Below, piece by piece: positions 1-7,944 of a stretch of 64,000 bases of DNA. This DNA comes from J084 sp964471405 (GTDB lineage: Bacteria; Pseudomonadota; Alphaproteobacteria; Sphingomonadales; Rhodothalassiaceae): contig CAYYGH010000005.1 of NCBI GenBank assembly GCA_964471405.1, positions 5,485 to 69,484 of the forward strand. Direction: 5' to 3'. The position numbers and the translations under genes are program-made. Below the pieces are notes generated by a model. That model did no database searches. It was not told where the DNA came from and saw only the letters and a program-made list of their open reading frames with translations. The stretch's first letter is position 1. Each line of letters opens with the position of its first letter.

Positions 1-172
1 CCGCCGTCTTCACCTGAGCGTCCGGCGGCAGGGAGGCGGCCGCAAGGACCTCCTCACCGGCGGGCACCTTCGTGTAAAAACCGCCAGCGAGCCAGATGAG
101 CACGAGGACGGCGACGAGGATCCCGGCCGCCGCCTCGACGATGCGCCAGATCGCATGTCTGTTCATCTTCAT
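1..172 (-). CDS. RND efflux periplasmic adaptor (membrane fusion protein), N-terminal fragment
   Basis: Only the first 57 or so codons are in the window; the gene runs off the left edge. The reading frame begins MKMNRHAIWRIVEAAAG, has one hydrophobic segment (about residues 14-34), then enters a periplasmic stretch (TKVPAGEEVL). This is the usual start of an HlyD/AcrA-type adaptor that bridges an RND pump to an outer-membrane channel. The ATG at 172 overlaps the TGA of the preceding permease gene (ATGA), so the two are translationally coupled; an in-frame ATG at 166 is the alternative. The assignment rests on the membrane topology and on the position next to an RND permease, because the conserved lipoyl and barrel domains lie outside the window. 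Confidence 0.7.
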   Translation of the reverse strand, partial: MKMNRHAIWRIVEAAAGILVAVLVLIWLAGGFYTKVPAGEEVLAAASLPPDAQVKTA

Positions 173-3100
173 TCCGGCAACTCCTCGACAACCGTCATGC
201 CCCGCGGCAACCCATGGCCGGGCCTGTTGCGGTAGACCCAGTAGTAGGTCATCGGCACGACCAGCAGGGTGAAGGCGGTGGAAACCACCAGCCCGAAGAT
301 CAGCGCCCAGGCGAGCCCCGAGAACACGGGATCGAGCGTGATCGGAATCGCTGCCAGCATCGCCGGCCCGGCGGTCAGCAGGATCGGCCGCGTGCGCACG
401 GCCCCTGCATGACAGACCGCCTCGCGCAAGCTGTGCCCGCGCGCAAGCGCCACATGGAGAAACTCGATCAGCAGAATGGCGTTGCGCACGGCGATGCCGG
501 AGAGCGCGATCATCCCGATCATCGCGGTGGCGGTAAAGAAGGTGGGGTTCGCAAAGCCCGCAATCGGCATGCCGCTGATCTGGTTGAGCAGCCAGAAGCC
601 CGGCATGATCCCGATCATGGTGAGCGGGATCGACAGCATCAGGATGAAGGGCATGGCATAGCTTGCCGTCTGGTAGACGAGGATCATGTAGATGCCGACG
701 AGCGCGACGCCGAAGGCGATGCCGAGATCGCGGAAGACGTCTCTGGTGATCTTCAGCTCGCCCTCGCCCAGCCACTCGACCCGCGTGCCCGCGGGCAGCG
801 ACCAGAAGTCGCCGCCGCCGTTGGACAGATAGCTGCGCTCCGACAACGGGCGCGGCACCGGTCCCTCGACCTTCGGCGCCGACTCCCCCGGCTCCAGCCG
901 GTCGGCCTCGACATCGGCGACCACGGCCGCCGGCGCCCGGCCCACCGGCTCGGCATAGACATAGGCAACCCGCTTCAGGTCCTTGTGGTAGATCGCCTTT
1001 TCCGCCCCCTCTTCGACGAAGCGGCCGAGCTCGCCCAGGCGCACGACCGGCACGGGGCCGGCGCGGGTGCCGCCGGGCTCGCTCACCTCCACGATCCCGG
1101 GGCGGCCCTTGACGGTCAGGGCCGACAGCTTGTCGATTCCTGCACGCTCGGGGCGTGGCACTTCCAGGCGGATGGGCAGCGGCTGCGCCTCGTGCGGGTC
1201 GTGAAGGCGGCCGACCTCGACACCGTCAAGCGCAATGCGCACGGTCTCGGCGATGTCCTGCGTTGCGATCCCGGAAAGCGCCGCCTTCTCCTTGTCGGTG
1301 ACGAAGACGAGCCGCGGCGCATCGTCTTCCACCGTGGTGTCGACATCGCGCACCCCCGGCTCGCGCGCCAGACGCCCGGCGGTGATGAGCGCCGCCTTCC
1401 TGATGGTCTCATAATCGGTGCCGGGGGCGCCGTAGATTTCGGCGGTCACCGTCGCCAGCACCGGCGGTCCCGGTGGCACCTCCACGATCTGGATGCGCGT
1501 GCCCATCCGGCGTGCGACCGCTTCCAGCTCCTTGCGCAGCCGCAAGGTGATCTCATGTGATTGCTGCTCGCGGCGCTTCTTGCCGATGAGGTTTACGCGA
1601 ATGTCGGCAACATTCGGTCCCTCGCGCAGATAGTAGTGGCGGACCATACCGTTGAAATCCATGGGGCTGGCAGTGCCGACATAGATCTCGAAATCCTTCA
1701 CTTCACGGGCGGTGCGGAGCACCTCGCCAAGCGCACGGGCGATGGCATCCGTGCGTTCGAGCGTCGTGCCTTCGGGCGGATTCACCAGGATCTGGAATTC
1801 GTTCTTGTTGTCGAACGGCAGCATCTTGAGCGGCACGAGCCGGAGCGCCGCCATCGTGCTCGCTCCCACAAAGAGCAGTCCCAGAAGACCCAGAAACAGC
1901 GCCGCCGCCCGCCGGCTTTCGATGAAGGGGCGGATCAGCCGCTCATAGCGCCGGTAGATCACCGACTTCGTGACATCGCGCGCGCCGGGATCGGGCGGCG
2001 CCTTTTCCGCCTTGGCCTTCAGCACATGATAGCTGAGCCAGGGCGTGACGGTGAAGGCGACCACCATAGACATCAGCATGGCCACCGGCACGTTCAAGGC
2101 CATCGGGCTCATGTAGGGGCCCATCATGCCGGTGATCAGATACATCGGCAGAAAGGAAACGATGACTGCCAACGTGGCCAGCAGGATCGGCGGGCGCACC
2201 TCGTTGACGGCCCGGCGCACCGCATCGAGCGGCGGCTCGAGCTTGGCCCGCAGATGCCGGTAGATGTTCTCGACATCCACCACCGGGTCGTCCACGACGA
2301 GCCCCAGCGAGAGGATGAGCGCAAACAGCGTCACCCGGTTGATCGTGTAGCCCGCCCACCAGTTGACGAAGAGGGTGAGCGCGAAGGTGATCGGCACGGC
2401 GGTCGCCACCACCAGCCCCTCGCGCCAGCCCAGACTCCAGGCGAACAGCGCGATGACGATGACCAGCGCAACCAGCAGCCCTTCCAGCAGCTCGTTGACC
2501 TTGTCGTTGGCGGTCTCGCCGTAGTCGCGGGTGATCCGCACATGGACACCGGGCGGAAAATGCGTGGCAGCCAGCTCAGCAAGCCGCTCCTCGATGCGGC
2601 GGGCCACGGTGACCGCATTCGTCCCCTTCTGCTTGGCCACCGCAATGTGGACGGCGGGATACAGCCTGCCCGGCGTCACCTCTCCGGCCTCGGGATCGCC
2701 CGCTGCAGCCGCGCCAAAGCCGATCCAGCTCAACGCCCTGCGCTCGGCCGGGCCATCCACCACCTGGGCCACCTGGGAGAGATAGACGGGCCGGCCATCC
2801 ACGACATTGACCACTGCATGCCGCAGCGCCTCGGCATCCGGAAAGAACGTCCCGGCCTCGACGACGATATGGCGGTCCGCCCGATCGAAACCTGCCGTCT
2901 GCACCTGCCGGTTCGAAACCCCGAGCGCCCAGGCCACATCGAGCGCCGAGGTGCGATGCGCCGCCAGCGCATCCGGATCCAGCAGCACCCGGATCTGCCG
3001 CGGCCGGCCGCCGACGATCTCGGTGCGGTTCGTCTCGGGCAGGGCCTTGAGTTCGGTCTCCACCTCCTCGGCGATGCGCCTGAGCGCATGATCATCCACC

Positions 3101-3558
3101 TCTTGCGGGCGATCCGACCACAGGGTGGCGATGACGATGGGCACATCGTCGATCTCCACCGGCTTGACCACCCAGGAGGCGACATCCGGCGGGATCCGGT
3201 CCGTATTCGAGTAGAGTTTGTTGTAGAGCTTGACGAGGCTCTCCTCCCGGTCCTCGCCCACATAGAAGCGGACGGTGACCACCGCCCGGCCCGGAAGCGA
3301 CATGGAGTAGACATGCTCGACCCCGTCGATCTGAGCGAAGAGCTTCTCAAGCGGGGTCGCCACCTGCCGCTCGACCTCGCCCACCGACAGGCCCGGCGCG
3401 CGGATCAGCACGTCGGCCATTGGCACGACAATCTGGGGCTCCTCCTCGCGCGGCGTCACGAGGAGAGCCAGGACACCCAGCAGAAGCGAGAAAAGAATGA
3501 GGAAGGGCGTGATATTGCGCTTCAGGAAAAAGTCTATGATGCCCGAAAGCAACTGCAT
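169..3558 (-). CDS. RND-family efflux permease (AcrB-like inner-membrane pump)
   Basis: 1129 residues, a normal length for a proton-driven RND pump. TM1 lies near residues 15-34, the first porter loop follows (EVERQVATPLEKLFAQIDGV), and the TM4 aspartate pair is present at about residues 423-424 in SLGLVVDDPVVDVENIYRHL. The second half repeats the fold and ends in the last TM bundle (LIEFLHVALARG). The TM10 position that is lysine in AcrB reads arginine here (SGIAVRNAILLIEF). It is the third gene of the SQR operon and is followed by its adaptor with an ATGA overlap; permease-before-adaptor is the reverse of the common order. The substrate cannot be told from sequence. By context it could export a sulfur compound or a toxic by-product of sulfide stress, but that is inference. 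Confidence 0.92.
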   Translation of the reverse strand: MQLLSGIIDFFLKRNITPFLILFSLLLGVLALLVTPREEEPQIVVPMADVLIRAPGLSVGEVERQVATPLEKLFAQIDGVEHVYSMSLPGRAVVTVRFYVGEDREESLVKLYNKLYSNTDRIPPDVASWVVKPVEIDDVPIVIATLWSDRPQEVDDHALRRIAEEVETELKALPETNRTEIVGGRPRQIRVLLDPDALAAHRTSALDVAWALGVSNRQVQTAGFDRADRHIVVEAGTFFPDAEALRHAVVNVVDGRPVYLSQVAQVVDGPAERRALSWIGFGAAAAGDPEAGEVTPGRLYPAVHIAVAKQKGTNAVTVARRIEERLAELAATHFPPGVHVRITRDYGETANDKVNELLEGLLVALVIVIALFAWSLGWREGLVVATAVPITFALTLFVNWWAGYTINRVTLFALILSLGLVVDDPVVDVENIYRHLRAKLEPPLDAVRRAVNEVRPPILLATLAVIVSFLPMYLITGMMGPYMSPMALNVPVAMLMSMVVAFTVTPWLSYHVLKAKAEKAPPDPGARDVTKSVIYRRYERLIRPFIESRRAAALFLGLLGLLFVGASTMAALRLVPLKMLPFDNKNEFQILVNPPEGTTLERTDAIARALGEVLRTAREVKDFEIYVGTASPMDFNGMVRHYYLREGPNVADIRVNLIGKKRREQQSHEITLRLRKELEAVARRMGTRIQIVEVPPGPPVLATVTAEIYGAPGTDYETIRKAALITAGRLAREPGVRDVDTTVEDDAPRLVFVTDKEKAALSGIATQDIAETVRIALDGVEVGRLHDPHEAQPLPIRLEVPRPERAGIDKLSALTVKGRPGIVEVSEPGGTRAGPVPVVRLGELGRFVEEGAEKAIYHKDLKRVAYVYAEPVGRAPAAVVADVEADRLEPGESAPKVEGPVPRPLSERSYLSNGGGDFWSLPAGTRVEWLGEGELKITRDVFRDLGIAFGVALVGIYMILVYQTASYAMPFILMLSIPLTMIGIMPGFWLLNQISGMPIAGFANPTFFTATAMIGMIALSGIAVRNAILLIEFLHVALARGHSLREAVCHAGAVRTRPILLTAGPAMLAAIPITLDPVFSGLAWALIFGLVVSTAFTLLVVPMTYYWVYRNRPGHGLPRGMTVVEELPE

Positions 3559-3607
3559 GGATTACCACCGCTTCCCGCCAGCCCTGCACCAACCGCTTCG
3601 TCGCTTT

Positions 3608-4471
3608 CTACTTGTGAACCAGCAAGGTCGTCACGGCCTGTCCAAGATTGCCGGTGCTTTTCTGATGGGCAAGCCACTGGAGGCGATAGACACCCGGTGT
3701 CCGGGGCGTGAAGCTGCCGGTGAAATGGCTGGTCCTGCCGCCATAGCCGAGGGGCACGGTGGTCACCGTCCCGTCCGGGGCCGTCACCCGTACGGAAAGC
3801 GAGAAATCCGCCGCATCCCACAGCAGACCCGGCGCAATCGGGCAGCCGCACAGCATCAGCACCCGCGTCTCGAGCGGGACCGGCTTGCCGGCCGCCGCTG
3901 TCGTATGAAAAGCCGGGCTTACGGGGGCAACAATCAGTCCCGAAAGTTCCAGCAGCACGCCGTCCCCCGCCGTGCGACCCACGCCGGGCAGCAGCCACAG
4001 CCGCGTGGACGCCTCGGCCATCGCCTGGGGAGCCCCCAACGGCCCGCGCGCCGTGATCACCACTTCGCGCGGTGCATCAAGATCCAGCACGGCCTCGAAA
4101 CGGGCCGCATCGGGCGTGGACAGCACGCGATTGCGGGGGTGGCGTGTGCGCATGATGCGTGCGGTATCACCCGTCGTGCCCGCGGTCACCCCATGGGCGA
4201 GCAGCGCGCCGGTCGCGGCATCCCGGATGGTCACCTCGGCGCCGCCGACGCTGGAGCCGATGAACTTCGCCCCCTGTGCCAGGACATGGACGACAACCTT
4301 CGTCGGTTCGGCCCGCACCGCCGCAGCGCCCGCAAACAGGGCGAACAGTCCCGCCAGAAGGACTGCGGCCCCCATCAGGGCGGCCGACCTCTTCCGCTTC
4401 TGCCGGGGTCTGCCATGGTGAGGGAAGTGGGCATCGCCGCAAACGCTCCTGACCACGCCCTGGCCCTGCAT
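3608..4471 (-). CDS. uncharacterised exported protein of the SQR/RND operon
   Basis: 287 residues from the ATG at 4471, chosen because GGGAGG lies six bases upstream; the open frame extends to 4543. A basic n-region (RPRQKRKR) is followed by a hydrophobic stretch (GAAVLLAGLFALFAGAAA) and a likely cleavage after AVRA, so the protein should be periplasmic. The mature part looks beta-rich and Ig-like, with two stretches resembling carboxypeptidase-regulatory or cytochrome-accessory folds (EVTIRDAATGALL and DFSLSVRVTAPDGTVTTV). It carries a compact LCGCPIAPG motif whose two cysteines could bind metal or react with sulfane sulfur. I do not recognise a named family. It lies between the SQR and RND genes (84- and 49-base gaps), so it probably serves the same pathway. 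Confidence 0.75.
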   Translation of the reverse strand: MQGQGVVRSVCGDAHFPHHGRPRQKRKRSAALMGAAVLLAGLFALFAGAAAVRAEPTKVVVHVLAQGAKFIGSSVGGAEVTIRDAATGALLAHGVTAGTTGDTARIMRTRHPRNRVLSTPDAARFEAVLDLDAPREVVITARGPLGAPQAMAEASTRLWLLPGVGRTAGDGVLLELSGLIVAPVSPAFHTTAAAGKPVPLETRVLMLCGCPIAPGLLWDAADFSLSVRVTAPDGTVTTVPLGYGGRTSHFTGSFTPRTPGVYRLQWLAHQKSTGNLGQAVTTLLVHK

Positions 4472-4554
4472 CGTCATCCTCCCTTGCATCATTTCGCCGC
4501 ACCGCCAAGTATTCCTCAGCGATACACCGCCACCTGCCAGCATGCCAGCTTTAT

Positions 4555-5838
4555 TCAGTTTTCGCGAATCTTGCGGGCGCCCAAGAGATCCAGCACGAGA
4601 CGCTCATAAAGCGGAACGGTCTGACCCTGGCGAACCTTGCGCAGGAAGTATTTTTCAAAACCGATCTTTGCGAGGTGCACCCATTTGCCCTCCGCCGTCC
4701 AGCTGACATTGCGCGGCGGGATCTGGGGCATCGCCACGAAAGCCATGCCGGTATCACCGAAATCGGCGAGACAGATGGCATTCCAGGTGGCCTCATGGGT
4801 GGGCTCCTTTCCGTCCAGCAGCTGGCGGATGTTGCGCGCCGTGGCCGAGACCATCGATTCGATCATGAAACCGGTCTTCGGCACGCCGACCGGCACCGGT
4901 GTCCTGCCTACCGGCGGAATGGCAATGCACACGCCGACGGAAAAGACATTGGGGAACGCTTCGTTGCGCTGATGCCGATCGGTCAGCACGAAGCCGCGCG
5001 GATTGACCAGTCCTTCGATTCCCATCAGCGGCGCGATCCCGCGAAAGGCCGGCAGCATCATGGTAAAGCGCGATTCCAGCTGGTGGCGTTTCTTCTCGGC
5101 GCCGTCCTCGTCCACCTCGATGACGTCGAGACCGTCGGTGCGGAAGCGCTCGACCTTCGCATTGGTGATCCACTTGATATCGCGCTCCCGGAAGGCCGCC
5201 TCGATCAGCCCCTTGCTGTTGCCGACCCCGTCAAGCCCCATGTGCCCGATATAGGGTTCGGAGGTGACGAAGGTCATCGGCACCCGGTCGCGGATCCGCC
5301 GGCGCTTCAACTCGGTATCGAGGATGAAGGCGAACTCGTAGGCCGGCCCAAAACAGGACGCCCCCTGGACCGCACCGATCACGACCGGTCCCGGATCCTC
5401 GACGAAACGGTCGAAGACCGCCTTCGCTTCCGCCGCATGATCGGTCGTGCAGACCGATACGGTATGGCCGCCCACAGATTGCGGCCCGAAACCTTCGATT
5501 TCGTCAAAGGCCAGTTCCGGACCGGTCGCAATGATCAGATAGTCGTAGGTCACCGTCTCGCCATTGGCGAGCACGATCCGGGAATGGGCGGGGTCCAGCC
5601 GGGTGGCCGCATGCGGCATGAATGCAATCCGTTTGCGTGCCAGCGGCTCGGCAAGCGGCACCTTGATGCGGTCCGGCTCGCGCCAGCCCACCGCCACCCA
5701 GGGATTGGATGGCGTGAATTGAAAGTGATCACGATCCGAAATCAGGGTGATCGTATCGTCGCGCCGGGCGTGTTCACGCATCTCATAGGCCATGGACACG
5801 CCACCGACGCCCCCGCCCAGTATGACGATATGCGCCAT
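4555..5838 (-). CDS. sqr: sulfide:quinone oxidoreductase
   Basis: 427-residue FAD enzyme of the SQR / flavocytochrome c sulfide dehydrogenase family. It oxidises sulfide at the membrane and passes electrons to quinone. Visible features are the N-terminal dinucleotide fold (VILGGGVGGVSMAYEM), the second FAD segment (YDYLIIATGPE), and three cysteines at 130 (VSVCTTDHAA), 162 (VQGASCFGPAYE) and 356 (NAICLADFGDTG). Their spacing closely matches the catalytic triad of Acidithiobacillus ferrooxidans SQR (128/160/356). The C-terminal KWVHLAKIGFEKYFLRKV resembles the amphipathic membrane-binding end of that enzyme. The ATG at 5838 was preferred over an in-frame GTG at 5844 because of the GAGGAGGAG ribosome site. 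It is the first gene of the leftward operon and is divergent from the SqrR-like regulator. Confidence 0.9.
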   Translation of the reverse strand: MAHIVILGGGVGGVSMAYEMREHARRDDTITLISDRDHFQFTPSNPWVAVGWREPDRIKVPLAEPLARKRIAFMPHAATRLDPAHSRIVLANGETVTYDYLIIATGPELAFDEIEGFGPQSVGGHTVSVCTTDHAAEAKAVFDRFVEDPGPVVIGAVQGASCFGPAYEFAFILDTELKRRRIRDRVPMTFVTSEPYIGHMGLDGVGNSKGLIEAAFRERDIKWITNAKVERFRTDGLDVIEVDEDGAEKKRHQLESRFTMMLPAFRGIAPLMGIEGLVNPRGFVLTDRHQRNEAFPNVFSVGVCIAIPPVGRTPVPVGVPKTGFMIESMVSATARNIRQLLDGKEPTHEATWNAICLADFGDTGMAFVAMPQIPPRNVSWTAEGKWVHLAKIGFEKYFLRKVRQGQTVPLYERLVLDLLGARKIREN

Positions 5839-6062
5839 GCCCACTCTCCTCCTCGTCGTCTGTCCTGTTCCGCCTCCGCCGCACGGGTGCGATCGGCGCT
5901 CCTGCTGTCATGACCCGGCGTCCGGAACGACATCCTGCCGTTCTTCCGTCCTCCTGCCGCTTTCCAAAGGGCGGTCGAGCCGCTGCTTGCCTTCACGGGG
6001 CAAAACCGATAACAGCCCATTGAGCCGGACCGAGGTTGCTGCTATTATATATGGCGTTGGGA

Positions 6063-6082
6063 ATATTCGCAAGTATGAATAT
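6063..6082. promoter_or_regulatory. SqrR-type operator, ATTC-N8-GAAT inverted repeat
   Basis: The sequence ATATTC, an eight-base spacer, then GAATAT forms a perfect 6-bp inverted repeat. Its core ATTC-N8-GAAT is the arrangement described for SqrR operators. It lies just downstream of an AT-rich -10-like stretch (TATTATATATGG, about 6042-6053) and covers the likely transcription start and first codon of the regulator, which fits autorepression. No second copy was found up to the sqr start at 5838, about 225 bases away. Confidence 0.65.
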
Positions 6083-6404
6083 AGAGCCTGCACGCATGAT
6101 CAGCGCCGCCCAGGAAGCCAGCGGGTTTCTTCAGGCCCTTGGTCAGCCTACCCGTTTGATGATTCTCTGCCGCCTGGCCGAAGGAGAGATGTCCGTGGGC
6201 AAACTTGCCGACAGTCTGGGCCTGCGGCAGGCCACGGTCTCCCAGCATCTTGCGCTGCTGCGTCGGGAAGGGCTCGTTGCCACCCGCCGGGAGGCCCAGA
6301 CGGTCTATTACCGCATCGCCGACGAGCGGGCGCAGGTGCTGCTTGAAACCCTCTACAAGCTCTTCTGCGAGCCCACAGCGGCTTGCGGCAGTGGCGAACG
6401 CTGA
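6075..6404 (+). CDS. sqrR: ArsR-family persulfide-sensing repressor (SqrR/BigR-like)
   Basis: Small winged-helix regulator, 109 residues from the ATG at 6075; 6096 is equally possible, and the open frame extends to 6036. The recognition helix region reads LGLRQATVSQHLALLRREGL and the wing RREAQTVYYRIADE. Two cysteines, in RLMILCRLAEGE and TLYKLFCEP, are 66 residues apart, the same separation as the Cys41/Cys107 sensor pair of Rhodobacter SqrR and the pair in BigR, which form a tetrasulfide bridge with reactive sulfur species. It is divergent from an SQR operon. Expected role: a repressor that releases DNA when persulfides accumulate. The assignment is strong; the exact start is not, because the operator overlaps the upstream candidates. 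Confidence 0.88.
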   Translation: MNIEPARMISAAQEASGFLQALGQPTRLMILCRLAEGEMSVGKLADSLGLRQATVSQHLALLRREGLVATRREAQTVYYRIADERAQVLLETLYKLFCEPTAACGSGER

Positions 6405-6654
6405 GCCTTGCTTCGCCTGCCTCCAAGCACGCGCGGCTTTCGTCATACTTCCCGAAACATACTTCCCGAAAAAAGCAAGATGGCCCCGGTGTGCATGCTG
6501 GGCGGAACTGACCGCATGCCGCCTGGCAATGTCCGCTGCCTTACCGGAAACAAGGATGTGCTGGGCAGGCGGAATCGCTCGCCCTCTTCTTGAAGGACCG
6601 CATCAGATTCGCCACGCTGCTTCTTGCCCTGCGTCCCTTGGATATTGCGCCCTT

Positions 6655-7920
6655 CTATCCACTCCGTCCGTCTCGGGAGGCATCATCTTCCACCATGTTC
6701 TCGGCCGCAAAACCGGCGGCGGCCAGGGCGGTGATGAGCTGATCGGTATGGCTGCGGTCCTTGGTCTCGACAACGAGCTCGATCTCGGTATAGCGCACGG
6801 GAGCGGCGGCAAACGGCCGCTGATGAACCACGTCCAGAATGTTGCCGCCCGTCTCGCCAATCACCGCCGTGACCCGGGAAAGAGCACCGGGAACGTCAGG
6901 CGCCGTCACCCGCAGCCGGGCCAGCCGGCCATCACGCACCATCCGGCGGAGCATGCAGGCGGTCAGGGTGCGGGAATCGATATTCCCACCTGTGACCACA
7001 AGGCCGACCCTGCCGCCCGCAAAGGCCCTGCGCTCCCGCCAGAGAGCCGCCAGCGGCGCAGCCCCCGCCCCTTCGACCACGATCTTTTCCATTTCCGCCA
7101 GCAGATCGATGGCATCCTCGATCCGCCATTCCTCGACTACGAATATGTCATCGACCAGCGCCCGCACGATCGGCAAAGTCAGCCGTCCAGGCGTCTTGAC
7201 CGCGATCCCTTCGGCCACCGTCATCGGCTTCGGCGTGATCTCGCGCCCTTCGATTGCGGCCTTCATGGACGGATAATTCTCGGACTGGACCCCGAAGATC
7301 CGGATATCCGGCTTCACACCCTTCGCGGCCACGGCCACGCCGGCCATCAGCCCCCCACCGCCGATGGGCACGACAAGCGCATCGAGATCGGGAACATCTT
7401 CGAGAAACTCCAGGGCCAGCGTGCCCTGGCCTGCCATCACCAGAGGATCGTCAAAGGGGTGAATGAATACACGGCCTTCCGCCTCCAGCCGGCGCGCATG
7501 GTCCAGCGCCTCCTGCAGCGTATCGCCGACGAGCACGACCTCCGCACCCAGCCGCTCGGTATTGCGGACCTTGGTAAACGGTGTCGTGCGCGGCATCACG
7601 ATGGTCGCCGGGATCCCGAGTCGGGCGGCATGGCGGGCAACCCCTTGTGCATGATTGCCGGCCGACATGGCCACCACCCCTCGCCGACGCTCCTCGGCAT
7701 CGAGCGCCAGCAGCCGATTGAGCGCGCCCCGTTCCTTGAATGAAGCGGTAAACTGAAAAATTTCCAGCTTGAGATAGACATCCGCTCCAATCAGATCCGA
7801 CAGCGGCCCCGACCGGATCACCGGGGTGCGGACAATGGCGCCACGCAGCTGTTCGGCTGCCGCCTGGACATCGGAAAACGCAATGGCAAAACCTGGCGCC
7901 GGATTTTCCCGCTCCGACAT
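6655..7920 (-). CDS. ilvA: threonine ammonia-lyase (threonine dehydratase) with C-terminal ACT domain
   Basis: 421 residues, a PLP enzyme that converts threonine to 2-oxobutanoate and ammonia. The PLP lysine is in FTASFKERGALNR (about K62), the glycine-rich phosphate loop is VPIGGGGLMAGVA, and a single ACT-like regulatory domain occupies roughly residues 325-405 (LRVTAPDVPGALSRVTAVIG). One ACT domain and this length fit the shorter class of threonine ammonia-lyases rather than the about 500-residue two-ACT biosynthetic enzyme of enterobacteria. It is transcribed leftwards, 24 bases after liuD on the same strand, so it may be the last gene of that catabolic run. Whether it feeds isoleucine synthesis or threonine breakdown cannot be decided here. 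Confidence 0.88.
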   Translation of the reverse strand: MSERENPAPGFAIAFSDVQAAAEQLRGAIVRTPVIRSGPLSDLIGADVYLKLEIFQFTASFKERGALNRLLALDAEERRRGVVAMSAGNHAQGVARHAARLGIPATIVMPRTTPFTKVRNTERLGAEVVLVGDTLQEALDHARRLEAEGRVFIHPFDDPLVMAGQGTLALEFLEDVPDLDALVVPIGGGGLMAGVAVAAKGVKPDIRIFGVQSENYPSMKAAIEGREITPKPMTVAEGIAVKTPGRLTLPIVRALVDDIFVVEEWRIEDAIDLLAEMEKIVVEGAGAAPLAALWRERRAFAGGRVGLVVTGGNIDSRTLTACMLRRMVRDGRLARLRVTAPDVPGALSRVTAVIGETGGNILDVVHQRPFAAAPVRYTEIELVVETKDRSHTDQLITALAAAGFAAENMVEDDASRDGRSG

Positions 7921-7944
7921 CTGTTCCTCCCCCTTCAGCTTTTC

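Noticed and set aside
214..3711. Long rightward frames (448 and 716 codons) opposite the RND pump gene
   Set aside because: Products are Arg/His/Asp-rich with no domains, while the opposite strand encodes a complete RND permease. They are antisense shadows of GC-rich coding sequence.
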